64,000 nucleotides of DNA from Oscheius dolichura (taxonomy: Eukaryota > Nematoda > Chromadorea > Rhabditida > Rhabditidae), in assembly GCA_932521035.1 (NCBI GenBank), contig OW051493.1:5022001-5086000 (forward strand). Reading direction: 5' to 3'. Shown here in pieces: positions 43,370 to 56,460 of this stretch (position 1 is its first letter; every line of letters starts with the position of its first letter). A model generated the notes under the pieces. It saw only the letters and a list, made by a program, of their open reading frames with translations. It was not told the origin of the DNA and did not search any database. The translations under genes and the position numbers were made by a program.

Positions 43370-46300
43370 CTAGAGGGCGTGTGGCACGGTGAGGCTGTTT
43401 CCGAAGGTCGGGCTGCCCAGCGGGGTGGGGGCCGTCACGACGACGCCATTTAACTGCGTCTCATCCTGAATTTGATCTCATCTGGACCGGATTCTAAGAA
43501 GACTCACGTGAGATTCTTCCTTAATGAAAGAGGGAAGTTGGGATTGTTTCCTGATCACTGCCCCCCGCGTGTAGATATTGGAAAGGGCGTCTCGTAACTG
43601 GAAAACAAAGTTTCTCCCGAATTACGGGTGACCGACCTCCTTCAAGCCGACAACACCGACAAGTTTGCCACAATCGGTCACATAGGCATGGGACAGGCCC
43701 AGGAGACTGAAGAGGGTGTGGACTTTGAAGAGCGAGCTGCCCAAGACAAGTTGGAACGGGGCGGCGTCGATGGCCACCTCGTCCAGGTCGATGGTTCGGT
43801 CGAGGAGCGCCTCCACATCTCCTCCCTATATGTCTTTTCTCCTTTCTCAAAATAAGACCAACCTTTTCCAGTTCTTGGCTAGACGGGCGGGTGAAGACAG
43901 CCTGTAGGGGGAGACTGTTGGGTGCGTGGAGGGGCGAGATGGAGAGGAGGGTGTTGCCCGAGTACTCCCTGTCCGAGATCAGCTCGACGTGTTCGGTGTC
44001 CCTGCCGCTCTCGGGGGTCGTGCTGCTGACTGTCCGCTCCCTGGACCGTCTGTTGGTGCCCTTCCTCGACAGCCTAAACTTTTGTCATTGCGCTCCCGCT
44101 GGTCTGGGCTGTGTATTGCCAACATCTAATTCTGTGTGCAATCGAGAATTACCCGGCGAAAGTTCGACTCACCGCATGCTTGTTCTTCTGATCGTGTTAA
44201 AAATATCAGAGGGGGTTAGGCGGGCCGAGGCTCGGCTGTCCTGCTGGGAGATGAGGACGTGGCGACGGAGGAGCATCAGCAGATACCGCTTGGCCACCGA
44301 GCCGACCAGGATCCTGTTAACTATAACGGGGACTTCTTCTTGAATGGAAGAGAGGCTACCGTTGTCGGTGACGATGGGCAGACTCCGAAGGTGAGGTGCT
44401 GCCTGGAGGACCTCCTTCAGTTCTCGGTACGTGGTCTTTTTGGTAATAAAAATGATATCCGTAACCATGAGGGCTTCGACTTTGACCGTGTGCACGCTAT
44501 AAAGAGAGAGGTGGGTGTGTGGACAGAGGATTACCTGACGCGCGAGGGGGGCAGATCCAGCAGGTAGGGGTACTTCTTTATTTGGATTATACTCTCATAA
44601 ATTGACGGCTGCAGGAACTTGGCCACCGCATTCGACAACAGCATACTGATCTGAATTTCCCTCCTCCATTGGCTACATAAATATCCTTACCAAGACGGGG
44701 AGGATGGGGGACAGTTGACCCGTCAGTTCACAGATGATCACGGCCACGGACAGGGTGTGGGTCACAGCGCCAGTGTAGGCAGCAGCCCCGACCACCGCAT
44801 ACAATCCCGGATATATCGGCGGGCCTCCGGGCCCTCGCATTCCTTGTGGGAAGAGGTAGACCATAAACTCGCCGACCAGTCGACCCCCGGCAGCTCCAAT
44901 GATGAAGGAAGGCACGAACACTCCTGCCGGGACATTGAGACTCTGGCAGATGGCTACGAGGAAGAACTTAAAAGTATCAGTAGAGGGGCCGGGGAGGTAC
45001 TCACGTAGACGAGGAAGTAGGAACTGAGGGTGGTGAAGATGGACAGCCCGCCATCGGGTCCGCCGGTCCAGTGCTCCATCAGGGTGTCGGGACAGCGCCT
45101 CGCGGTCTCGTTCGAGTACCAGGTGCAGTTGTTGAAGAAGTCGGCCATCGTCTCCCGGAAGGTCAACCTCCCGGCGATGTATCTTCCGAACCCGTGAGGG
45201 AAGGTCAACACCCCCACCATACCGGCTATACAGAGGGTGAAACTGTAGAAACTGAAGGGAAAGGATGGAAGACTGGAGGACAAGAGACACACTTGTTACG
45301 GAAGATCATCTTGAAGATTTTGTTTCTGGAACGGAAGATGGAGATTCGACGATGGAGGATGATGAAGAAGGCAGCCATGAATCCACATAACAGCCTATAG
45401 TTATACTGTTTGTTATAATGGACAGGAAATTACCCGAGGACGAGAAAGACGGGCAATTCCTCGACCAAAAAGACATCGGTGGGGAAACGGGTCTGGTAGA
45501 AGGCGGTGATTGTGCCGGACTGGGCGTCGGTCACGAAGAAATTGGCGAAACGGAAGACGATGGCCGACGAGGTGGCTGCCAGGAATGCTCTATAGTTCTT
45601 TAGAGAAAAAGAGAAAGAGAAAGAAACCTCCAGTAGTTCTTTACAGCGAAGTACTTGGAGGTCGATTCGATGGCATACAGCACGGCTGAACGCAAAAAGA
45701 ATAAAAAAAAGAGAAAGAGAAAGAAACCTCCGATAGGGGCAGAGAAGGTACAGGCAATGCCGACGGCACAGCCGGAGGACAGCATCTCCACCTCGCGGCC
45801 TTCGTTAGAAAAGAAGGCCGAGAACTGGCAGGTGGCTGTTATTTTGGACAGTAACGTCGCTATAATAGCTCCAATATGTACAAATGGACCCTGAACATCC
45901 TCGTTACCGGCTAAATATAAGACGAAACCTCTTTTCCGATGGGGAGTCCAGCTCCCATTGCAAGGGTGAGACCGATCATTTTGGCTATCAGAGTACGAAA
46001 TGTCAAGTAGTTGGGCATCTTGAAACCGTGCATTATGGACTTGACTTCGGGTATTCCCGAGCCTGGAAGGGGTTGTAGGAAGGGCATAGGGGAAAGCGAA
46101 CCAACTGCTTGTTTGGATATGACTAGACAGACTGTGGTGGAGAGGAATGTGAAGAAGACGACGTGGAGGACCCAGGTGGAGAAGGCCACGGACCGGCCAA
46201 CCTCGATCATGTGGTCGTAGATCGTTACGTGCACTGTAATGAACATCTCATCTAAAGGAGGACACGGGGCTCACAGTGCTGTAGCATCTCGATGACCACG

Positions 46301-46590
46301 TCCATGCCCACTGAGAGCACGGCTGTCGTAATTCCCAGAAGAACTGACAGACACCTGAATTGTGTACTCAATTGACCAAGAATAGGCAACTAACCAATCC
46401 TCCACGAGAAAGTGCAGAAGATTCTGTGCCTGTCCTGAAAACAGTCTCGCTATTTTCACCTCGAAATCGCCTTACGTGAGCAGAACTCGGCGAATGTCTC
46501 GTTGCTCTCGACGGCCTCCTCCGTCGAGTCGTCATCCTCCGGCTCTTTCCCCGGTCCGATGTCCAGGAGGGATCTCTTCACATCGGACAT
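43370..46590 (-). CDS. CLC-family chloride channel with CBS domains
   Basis: Plasma-membrane-type (CLC-1/2/K-like) Cl- channel. Minus strand, about fifteen exons. ATG 46588-46590; an acidic N-terminus ([15 protein letters not shown]), then [16 protein letters not shown]. Signature motifs: [23 protein letters not shown] (gating glutamate present), [32 protein letters not shown] and [20 protein letters not shown]. The cytoplasmic tail has CBS1 ([19 protein letters not shown]) and CBS2 ([28 protein letters not shown]), ending LTVPHAL at stop 43370-43372. An acceptor (gttacag) lies 4 nt before the ATG, so an upstream alternative 5' exon or trans-splicing is possible. GC-rich codons. Confidence 0.94.
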
Positions 46591-47292
46591 AACGCTGTAA
46601 CGAGACACATTTGTATGTAGGGGATTGGGTGGGGTCGGTGATTACGAGCACACAACTAGAAACACGTCGAGGAAGAACGGCCCCGGTGGTAATTTGTTTG
46701 GCGGACAGCTGACTGCCGGAGATCCGAGGGAGGCAGTCGTGCTCATGCCCATTTTGTTTTTTGACGGATTGAACCGGCGCAAATTAACTACATCTTGGAA
46801 GGGTGTGAACAGATGCACCGGGGGCAGGAGAGGAGCGGGAGGAAGAGCACGAACTCTGTCGATACGGGGGGATCCCATAGAAATAACATTGAGGGCCAAC
46901 GGAGCGTGTCATCTCAAGATTTCCAAGAGTTCATGTTGAAACGGGGAGGAAAGGAAGCAGGGGGACCTTATGAAGGGACGATAACTCCAGACGTTTTTGT
47001 CTTCTTGCAGGTTGAATGGAGCAAATGAACCATTCCTATCAGCCTAATCAACGGCCCCTGTCCTCAGAGCGACCCAGCCATTCGGATGAGAAAGGAAGGA
47101 GAGCAAACTGGCCGAAAACAAGGGCTGAGAGGGTGTAATCTCATTGGAGAGATGCTGCCCTGGGCATTCCGGGAAGGAGTTGATATCATGAGGACGAAAG
47201 GGTAATGGGTGGAATCTGAAGGGCGGATTAGCCCGGACCGAGACGATACGGACAAAGAGAGTACTTCCCGGCTCTGCCCCTCCATTTCCTAC
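46591..47292. other. Region between CLC start and upstream minus-strand exons
   Basis: Contains a minus-strand open stretch (46642-46899) behind an acceptor (cgacag) that could be one more exon, but frame choice is ambiguous. Otherwise nothing is recognised. Confidence 0.3.
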
Positions 47293-50079
47293 CTCCCAAA
47301 TAAACAACGGGCTGTTTTTGGTAGTATCCCAGCTGCAAAGGGCAAAGGGCATCTACATACTTCCTGGCCGACCGTCTGTTGTGACAGGACGACTTCCTCC
47401 TGGACCCGTAAGTCAACACATCCGGGGTTTTTTCCTGATCGTGTTATGACTCACGGCGTCGTCTACAGTCTGCTCATTAGAAGGGGAAAACGGGGACAAA
47501 GAGAAGAGGCGAAGCATATTTCAATGACCAGAAATCTCGACGGATATAATTTCTTCAATTCGGCCTAATTGCCATGTTCAAGAGGACGTCAGGAGATGCC
47601 CCCGTCCAACGGTTACCTGTCATCATCTAGGAGGAGGGAGACGCTGGCGTCGCTGGAGGACAGTGAGGACAGGCTGTCCATCGCCGCCACAGTCGGGTCT
47701 AACTGCCGTCCTCCCCTTCCCAGTAATCCTACACGCTCTCTGTTTGTCTAGGGAGAGGTTACTCCCGTATTTTGTGATCTCCCTTCAAAGTGGATGAGCG
47801 TGGATTCGACGGTATTTGTCACCTAACGCCATCCAAAGAGGGGGGGCACGATTGAACCCGGCCCCGTCCACGTGAGAATTAGAAAACCATCCAAAGTACT
47901 TGCCTGCCTCCCAATCTACCCGGCTAATTATCTTGAAAATACAAGAATAAGAGGAGTTCAAGGAAAAGGAGTAGTACCTGGAGGAGGAGACATCGTAGAT
48001 CCAGCGGAGGGTGTCGGCAAGGGGGCCCCTGTAAACGAGACCGTAACCCGGCCGGCCTCCCGAAGACAACGAGTCTTCGTGAGAAAAGCGCACCTGAGAG
48101 CTTCTACGTCGAGGGTTTCCATTGGGAGGCAATCCCGAGGGAGTGGAGAGATTCCCTCGGATGTGACCACGCCCCACGAATCCCTTGGGCGAAGACCGTC
48201 GCCATAAAAACACCTCGTTTTTCGGTGTGTACTCGAAGCCTCGGAGGAGGTGAGGTCATAATGGGATAAACAGGGGGCACATGGGATGAGCTGGCCGAGT
48301 ACGGTGGATTGAGGGGCCAGAAATCAGACGGATGTTCAGAAAACGAAGAGACGGCCAGGTCGTGAGAAGCGGCGTCTCCTCTTGCCTATCAGGTCCGTTC
48401 CACTAGGCCCTAGTCCTCTCGACCACTCTTGTCCTCTATTGTGTGTTGTTTCTCCGGAATGGAGGCACAAGATTATCTGGTTAGCCATTCGGGCGTCGAT
48501 GTTTTGTCCATAAAATAATCCGAACGGGAGTCATAATATCGAATTCGGAATGGGTCTCCTGCACTTTCTCCTTCCGAAAAAACCAAAATCCAAATTAGCG
48601 CCACTTGATTAGATAATTCGAACTCCGAACTCGGCAGATTATGGCCTGTGGAGATGATCAGCTGTCACTTCTTCGGACAGGCAGACGGGTAAAAAGTCTT
48701 CCAAGAAGGGGGCACATTAATTTGCAAGTCAAGCGAAGTGCTGGATAGGCTAAAGAATACGCGGGGGAGGACACGCATGGAAATAGATCTGGGCAAGGGA
48801 GACGACTTGCAATTCTGGAGAAGAAAACAAAGGAATAAAACGGGGTAAGAGTCACTTAGAAGATGACAAGGAAGAAAACTACGGGAGACGAAGAAGTTCC
48901 GCCGTAGAAAGGCCGTGGTCATTGAAGTCCAGACGGCTTTCGATAGCCGAGACTCAAAAACAGTCCCGTTACGAATCGACGTCACATTTCTTGGGTGATA
49001 AGGAAGACGGCCAGCTATTTTGGGAAGCAGTGGCTATTCTGGTCAGCCTGGCAAATTCTCAAGAACAATGTAGAAAACAACTTGGAAAGGGCCATCGGTC
49101 GGAGTAATCCTCCGTCTGACACTCTTTATAATGATAGTGTGCTCCCGCTCGTTTGCTCTCCTTCAGACCACTAATTTGCCCCAGAAACGTGAACAAAGTC
49201 AGGAGGAAGGACGTCATCGCGGTGGGAAGCAAACGAACCCGATGACTGGGAGGAAGGGTCGAAAGGGAGCAGAGGACGGGAAATTAAGATTAACGAGCTC
49301 AAGATAAGACACTTCTTTCTCACATCCATTAGCCGGGAAAAAGAGATTTTTGAGGGCGAAGAACAGGGGAGACGGGAACGGGGACTGGTAGGAATAAGGA
49401 AAGGGAATTAACAGAACCATGGGAAAATGGGAGAGTTGAAATAGGAGAGGAGAGCCGGGACTAATCGGGAACAGAGGTACGGCGGAAGGATGGAGTTCGG
49501 CCGGCTGTCAACCGGGGGCATCTCGTCGTCAGGGACAATTCGGACCCGTGTTCCCAGCCGAATTTACCCAGGAACCGGGAGGGAAGTTCCTTGCGTAGAA
49601 ATGGAAACCCGATCCATAACAGGGAAATCGTCACTTGGATTGAGCTCACTGGATGGCAAACAAAGAGGAGTCGCCGGAGGGGGAAGGGTGTCGGGGGTCG
49701 GCAAAGCAGGTAATTATTGAGGAAGGAGAAACTCGGACAAATGAAACCCCGCTCTCCTCTTCTTCGTTTTCATATTTTCCAACTGGATTTAGACAAAAAA
49801 AGAGGGGAAGAAGAGACGGGAGCCGGCTCCAAATGAATAGGCTCCGAGGGTTATTAGGTGGAAAATGAGCTCTCCCATTTAGAAGACGGAAGAACGCGCG
49901 GGAGTCTCCCTCGAAAGTTATCAGACACACGTGAAAAAGAGAGAAAGTGATAAGATTATTTGGAGACGAAACAACAAAACGTACCTCCGGATCCAGCTCT
50001 TCTTTGGCTTCTCGTGGTACATCCCGAACATCGCCAACGGGCTCAGGATAGACACTTTTGTCACCGGGTCTCGCAACAT
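47293..50079 (-). CDS. Unassigned multi-exon gene or alternative CLC 5' exons
   Basis: Five exon-like blocks with G/C-ending codons and good splice sites. a, 49985-50079: ATG just after tttctag, containing LSPLAMFGMYHEKPKKSW. b, 47978-48100: VRFSHEDSLSSGG and YRGPLADTLRWIYDV, joining a in phase. c, 47617-47702: DPTVAAMDSLSSLSSSDAS. d, up to 47399: RRKSSCHNRRSAR. e, down to 47293: WDTTKNSPLFIWE. Blocks c-e join in phase; b to c does not join directly, so an exon is probably missed. No family recognised. They lie directly upstream of CLC on the same strand and could be its alternative N-termini. Large apparent frames here (49646-50308) are in the wrong frame. Confidence 0.5.
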
Positions 50080-52197
50080 TTTCTAGAAATTCTGGTTTAA
50101 GAACGGAGAATAAGGGCAGATGATCACTAGAGGAACGGAAACGAAACACAAGCCAACGGGTACTCGACGTAGAGGATGGCCCCGGGAAGACCGGGAGGAG
50201 GACGATGGCCGAGAGGATGGAACCACTGGAGTTAGAGGATCTCTCCCAAAAGGAGCCCCGTGGAAGTGGAAATTTGCTCAAAAACGGTGAATATCTTATT
50301 CGAGGCATGTGAAATTTGAGCCAAGGAAGAGAAAAACTTGGCTGAGGCGAAGAATTTTCTTTGGAGGAAAAGTGGAAATGAGGAGGAGGCGCTGTTGACC
50401 ACAGTGCTGCAGAAATATGAAGTTCACGAGCCGGGTCTTCCTCCTGGGGTTATTTCCTCAATTTTCGGATCAAATTAGATTCGAGGAAAGACATCTCCCC
50501 CGAGGAGAGGATATCGTAACCCACAAAGGGGCCACTTGGCCATTCTGACGACGGTACACTGACTAGCGGTGACCAGTCCCGCGACCAATTGGGTTTTCTC
50601 ACGAGGGCCGCTCTCTTGGGAGCAGAATAAAAAATGTTACGGGTTGGAGGAGTGTCGTCCCTTTTTGAAGATACTTTTGTCGGCACTGGCCGGGTCTCTT
50701 TTTCGAAGAGCCGAAAATTAGGTTGAGTTCTCTCGGGAAGGGCCGCGGGACACCTTGTTTTGGCCCGTAATTGATGAGAGTTTAAAGAATTGGCCGGAGC
50801 GACCGGGCCGGTGTTCGGGAGGTACGGGCGGAAGGGCATTTTGACTTACAAATGGGGACCCTCAGAGTAGCCGGCGGGGTTTAAGGGTGATAAGGAAAAG
50901 TAAAGTAGGTCACGGCGGGACGAGAGGCGATAAAAAGAGCACATGAGGGTGGACTCGGTTTGGGGATATCCGGTCGAGGCGAGAAGGGGACCCGGTTGAC
51001 TTTTGGAGTTCCGGGTTGGGGGGACAAAGGTCGGGAGGACAGCCAGGTGGAATAGGACGACTTCTACTCCCGGGGAGGATCGGGGACCGGCGACACCTGA
51101 GAGGGCTGTTTTGACAGGGATGAGAGGGGACCACAAACTAATCTTGGGAGGAATAGACAAGTGAGAAGAGGACACCTTCGAGAGGATAAGGAGAAATGAC
51201 CGGGGCGATAATTATCGTAAGGGAGAAAGGAGAAGTCTAATAGGGCCGATCCTCGCCGACTTTTCCAAGAAGCACATCACGCCCGTGGCGATATTGGACG
51301 GGAGGAGAAGGAACTTTTCGGGTGACAAAAAAAGATGAATTCGCCTGGAAGAGGCTAACAAGCCTTTTCATGAGGACGGACTGACGACAAAGGGAGCAAG
51401 CGCCGGAGAGGGCACGGAAACGTCTCGGCCTAATCTGAGCGGCTCGCTTTGAAACCGCTCCTTTCTCTACAAGCTGTCACCAGTCGAAAATTGGAGGAGG
51501 AAGGCCTTCTTTGTCTTTTATTTGGGGAATATGGTCGGAGACACCTTCGAAAAGGAGCGGGCACATAAGGGCACGGAGAACACTCCCCCTTCGAATGCTA
51601 TCTGCAGCAACTTGGCTAATGATTGAGGGAGACACTCGCAAAAGTTATCCCGCTACATCCAATTCGGATATTTAGGAGGAACAGTCTAACAGAAAAGGGG
51701 GAGAGAGCCCTGTTTATCTAGTTACTTCGAGGAGAGGAGCCCTAGACAGCCACAGGAATTGTAGGAAATATGTTAGGGGAGAGGAAAAGGGCTTGAGTGA
51801 AACATCAGGGACTCTACAAATTAGAGGGTGGGAGAGCAAGCCGTTTATGAAAACACCGGGATGATGGGAATGGCGGCCGAGAACTTCCTGGAAAATGGAT
51901 AAAATCAAATTTATGAGCCGGCCGAAGTTGCCCTCTCCCAGCCGAGATGAACTCAAGGACCAAATGGAATCAGAGAGTATGAAGAGCAGTCGGATTATTT
52001 ATTGTCTGTTTTGTGGACAGATTGGTCCCGGGGGGAGAGAGGATGGGCCGGATTCAATTGATAACGGGAGGAAGTGGAAGGGAGGAGGCCTGAGAAAGGA
52101 CCGGTAAATAATTCAGACACGACGAGAGACAGACGACTCCAAATTCACACTTTATTTTCCGAGGCGCCTTCTCCTTTTGGAGGACACATTCGACTTT
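50080..52197. other. GC-rich region, no gene supported
   Basis: Arg/Pro/Ser-rich open frames occur on the minus strand (50450-50839, 50846-51175), but without domain, signal peptide or clear splice sites. It probably includes regulatory DNA for the minus-strand gene starting at 50079. Nothing else recognised. Confidence 0.45.
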
Positions 52198-52341
52198 TTA
52201 TTATGATAGTTATGAGCCAAAGGGTAAATGTTTTAATTGTTTTGACGACTCTCCTGCAGAAATGGCCATTGTTGACTGCTGTCGCTGGAAAGGAGAGAAG
52301 CAATACAAATAATTTATATTAAATAAGACACAGTTACACAA
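52198..52341 (-). repeat. Copy 1 of a diverged 150-bp duplicated segment
   Basis: Shares TTATTATGATAGTTATGAG, TGTTTTAATTGTTTTG, CTGCAGAAAT and TGTTGACT in the same order with 53658-53808. On the minus strand both copies read as a terminal-exon-like frame behind a pyrimidine-rich acceptor (tttccag here) containing STxxISAG. Here the frame ends KHLPFGS and stop. Confidence 0.7.
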
Positions 52342-53657
52342 GAGAATTGAGGAGGGAACTGGGCCATATTCGAATCCTGTAGATTGGTGCTCATCCGAAT
52401 CCATTCTGTGGTCTCCTCCGGTCTCCTCCAGCCGGCCAGCAAAAGGAGATCCTTACGGGAGGAGTTAGTGCTCCGGGTTATTGTCATCCGCCATCCTTTG
52501 TGCCGGTGGTCATGTTATATGTCGACTCTTTCTGCCGTTCGTACCCAGCCATACACACCCTCACTGTCCACACCACATGTGTTGCTTTCGTGTCTTATCC
52601 CTTCTCTGACCTGAGTTGCGTAGCAGTTGGCGCATCAAGCCAACGGCCTATCAACAATTTCTTCTACCTCTTCTTCTCGGCCTTTCCGTACCTGTCTGAC
52701 TTGCTTCGATTGAGTGAAAGTCTCTTTATAATATTTCCAAAATCGAACAACGCCCTTGGCCTCCCCGTTATGCTAACATCCACTCCCCTCTTTTTCCCTC
52801 CTTTAAATAGCATCCATTTAGATTCATAAATAATCTCGATCGTTATTTTAACAAACGGATGAAAACGTCTCAGCTGAAACATTCACCGCCACGTGAGGTA
52901 CACCAACGACGATAGAATAAAGAAGTTTGCATTTTCAGAGCTTCGACATAGCAGTTTCGCAGTGGGCGAACACCTAAAAGTCTCTTCCCAGAGCTGGGAA
53001 GACAAGGCGGAGTGGAACCACTTCACACCAGTAATTACAGTCCCTTGCTTGGAACAGAGCAGACCACCAGCCGAGCATGGCCTATTCTGGAAGGTATCCA
53101 AGTAGCTGGCTAGTACCCCCTGTATTTTTAGCCCCCACCTCCTTCTACAGCCTATAATCACATCCAAGGTGAAACTGGATTGGCTAGCCATCGGTTATTT
53201 CCGGTAAGCTCCTCCTTCAACTCAATTCAATCATTCTCAGAAGCAGGTTGACCCATGCACACGGACAACACGGCAGGTCGAAGTGGAGGTTGAAGGTCGT
53301 GGTGTGGTGGCCCACTTGTTAAGATATGTTAGCCATTCGCACAATGGGTATTCCAGGAGACGAAGACACATTCGAAAAGAAATACACCTTTATTTTCCTT
53401 CATACCTTTCTGTTCCCCATTACTTTTATGTGTCTACTGATTTCGGATAGAGAACTGGGTTGGAAATAAGCGGAACAAACTGGCGGGAACCGGGGATTTG
53501 TTTGGGCCGAGGGCCCCTTTTTGGGAAGCGGAACAACGACGATTAACTGGACTAACAAGGGAGGGGAAGATGCTAGCTGGGTGTAAATATTTTAAGCTGG
53601 AAGGGGATAAACTGCTCACCATTATTTTCTCCCTATTCCATTGGATCATCGTCTTCT
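52342..53657. other. Between the duplicated segments, no gene supported
   Basis: Open frames at 52500-52829 (+) and 52883-53191 (-) lack domains and splice context. The stretch could be remains of an older duplicated gene or element whose ends are the two similar segments. Nothing firm seen. Confidence 0.4.
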
Positions 53658-53808
53658 TTATTATGATAGTTATGAGGGGGAGCAGATGTTTTAATTGTTT
53701 TGCCGGCTCCTGCAGAAATTGTCGGTGTTGACTGGTAGGAGGAGGAGAAAGGGACGGCGGAAACTAAGGAATACCAATAATTTATAGAAAATGACAAGAT
53801 TACACAAG
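53658..53808 (-). repeat. Copy 2 of the duplicated 150-bp segment
   Basis: Matches 52198-52341 in four ordered blocks and in a shared AATAATTTATA and TTACACAAG tail. On the minus strand the frame behind acceptor cctaccag reads STPTISAGAGKTIKT, then PPHNYHNKEDDDPME and TAG near 53633. It could be the last exon of an unrecognised gene, or part of a repeat family. Confidence 0.7.
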
Positions 53809-54039
53809 CCGACCTACGGTGAGATACGCGTATCAGAAAATGGCACCTCCTGTGAATTCCCCCTAGGACTACGAGTGGTGTACAGGCGGAAAGAGCATCA
53901 GTTTTCGAAAGAATGACGACGGGCAGCCAACGGACTGAAACGGGAGAGATTAGGGGAGGAGGGGGGAGGACGGCGGGGAGGACGGAGGACAAGGGGAGGA
54001 CAAGCACGGACAACTCACGCCGGGCACTACTTTCTACCG

Positions 54040-54445
54040 TCAGCCATCTAGCTGCTCCTCCCTGACACTAAAGACCCGCTCACTCTCGGTTGGAGGGGCA
54101 GACAACTCACTTGAGCTCGGAGAAACGACGCAGGTACTTGGTCTCTTCGAACGACTTCATCTCTATCCTCGCCTTCTCGGAGTCCGTCCGCCGGAGACGA
54201 TTCCTAGAGGGAATTGGGAAGAGGACGCGGCTGACTGACCTGTAAGCTGGTCTGAACTCGAAGAGAAGCCACACGGCTCCGACCAGGAGGGCGGCCAACA
54301 CACAAAGGAGACTGAAAGAGGGCTATTTAAGGGGGGCAGGGGGGAGGGGACACCTGAAGAGGAGGATGTAGAGACGGAAGCGGTAGGACTCGCAGCAGGT
54401 GACCTCCTTACATTCGGCCAGGAGCCAGGAGCCACATACCGACAT
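54040..54445 (-). CDS. Small single-pass membrane protein, unknown
   Basis: Minus strand, four short exons, about 95 residues. ATG 54443-54445 lies about 30 nt after acceptor atttcag. The N-terminus is cysteine-rich (MSVCGSWLLAECKEVTCCES), then one membrane helix (LYILLFSLLCVLAALLVGAV), a basic juxtamembrane region (NRLRRTDSEKARIEMK) and a charged tail. The last intron (gtgagt...tctttag, 43 nt) leads to NVREEQLDG and stop 54040-54042; if it is not spliced, the protein stops at the TGA inside the donor, near 54109, after RRFSELK. The multiple N-terminal cysteines could be palmitoylated. No family recognised. Confidence 0.65.
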
Positions 54446-56460
54446 CCTCCGGGGAGCAGCCGGGCGGGGTTATTCTGAAATTGGAAATAAAGGGAAGAGG
54501 AGTATCTTTTTGCTAGAAGAGGGTGTGGGAGAAGCCTCGAAAGGCGGATTAGGGCCGGTGGGCCTGGGAAGACGGGGCCTCGTTCGCTCATTTCCATACA
54601 GCGGCAACATCTTTTTAGGCAGATCGATTTAAAGGTCTGTCTGACTCAGAAGTTCTCAAAAAAGATGCCAATTTGCAGAGAGAAGCCGCTTTGAGAAGCC
54701 ATAAAAAACAGACATCAAGGCGCATTCTCGGCCACAAGGACCCGTCTAACGAGGCGTCGGTCATCGACGGAAATTGGAAGACTTCCGGCTACGGGGGGTG
54801 GGGGATGGTAGAGCCACGGGGGGCAGGAGATACTCCTCGTCTAATTTGGACGAGGGCAGCTGCGGACCATTTACATAAGGGAAAATAGGGGGCCGCCGGC
54901 AATCGGGCTGAAAATAGGTCGGGAGAGGGAGGGAAAACGACTGGCGATAGATGAGGGACAGCTCCCCGGACGAAGGGGCAAGGTTAGTCAAAACGGACGG
55001 GTGTAATGGCCGCCCGGCTATGCATTTCAGGACTCATCGCGCGGGAGCGGCCGTCAGATTTTTGGAGAGGCGCCCCGGGTAAAGGGAAGCTGATGACGCC
55101 GCGGCCGAGAGGGGAGGCGTCACAGTTCAGATTACATTTGGGCAAGGGGCCCTCCCCTCGGGTAGAATTAGAGGGTAATCGCCGTGTATTTATGGGGAGA
55201 GCCGTGATAAAAGGCCGACAGAAAGCAAAACAAACGATGGCCACCTGGGGGGCATGTGGTCCGGCCCATTTGACGGGGACTGACGGTTCGGCAAGGCCCG
55301 CCAAATGAGCCAAATAACAAGCCGGACACTAATTTTATTGGGAGGGGGCCAGGCCGAGACTTAGGGTGGTCTATTGGATGAGTATCTCCGGGTAAGAAGA
55401 GGAAGGAGGACGAGGAAGAGAGGAGGGGGACGAGGAAGCGGGGAGGAGGCCGGCGATTCGGGGTCGGCTCGGCGACAGCTGGCAGCTGATGAGTGACTTG
55501 AACGGACGAATAACCGATCGATACGTGTTCTTCGGAGGTATCCTCCCCGGCCACCAGGGGGCCTCCCGGAAACCGGAGATAGCTGTTTAGTGAAATGGAG
55601 CCGTCTAAGTTGGGGGCAGCTGTGGAGGACCGCGGGAGGTAAACAAGACGAGGAGGAGCAGAAAGCCGTATGAAGGATGCGCAGAAGCCGTCACCCCGCT
55701 GTCCCCGGCAGTTACGACTGTCTCTGGGGAAGGCTGGCCGAGGTCGATCCGTGCTCGCTCGACAGGAGAGCATTAAAAAGTCCGGCAAGAAGCCGGCAGC
55801 TCATTAGGATAATGCCCCTCGGCATCAGAACACGTGGTGTAACCAGGGAGAAAGGACCGAGGGCAAGAACGAGCATTGATAGAAGTTTTAGAGCACATCA
55901 CTTTGTACCATACGCTATCTCGAGTATTGAATATGGTTTTTCAATTTATAACAGAACTACAAAACCAACCCCCATTTTACTCACTTTACAGTGTAAAATT
56001 CTGTCCCAAAATGTTGCGAGGCAAACACAAACGCGCTCCACCGTATACTAATTGTTTCATTTGTTGGCATTCTTTCTTTCTCCTTTTCACACTTTCTTTC
56101 TGTCTCTCCCATTTGATATTGCTCTGGCTTTCCGTAAATTATGTTCGCTCAACACATTGATCTATTTATTTCATAATAAAATTCCGATAATGTAACAGAA
56201 TCGATATAAACGACAATGTTGCGGACAGTTCTTCTACAATTCTAATCTCTAAAGAGATCTAATGCTTGGTGAATGACACAATGCTTTGTATTTTCCATAC
56301 TCCTCAAAGGCAATCAACCTCTCCACCATTTTTAGACTATTGAAAAATGCTCAATTTGTTCAGCACGTGGCCCACGGCGACATCCGTAAACATTTGCCGT
56401 TTTTCGTTCTCTCTGAGCATTGATTTGGATCCTCTAATTCTGGTTTACATTTTCAGAATC
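54446..56460. other. Intergenic, composition boundary near 55850
   Basis: GC-rich to about 55850, then abruptly AT-rich up to the SLC35A gene. The 206-codon minus-strand frame at 55168-55788 is Pro/Ser/Arg-rich with no domain and looks like chance. A 28-bp string at 54910-54937 recurs with one mismatch inside the last exon of SLC35A. Confidence 0.5.

Noticed and set aside
49646..50308. 220-codon minus-strand ORF
   Set aside because: It runs through a donor at 49985 in a frame with poor codon bias; a shorter exon in another frame (ATG 50079) fits better.
55168..55788. 206-codon minus-strand ORF
   Set aside because: Low-complexity Pro/Ser/Arg composition, no domain and no splice structure.
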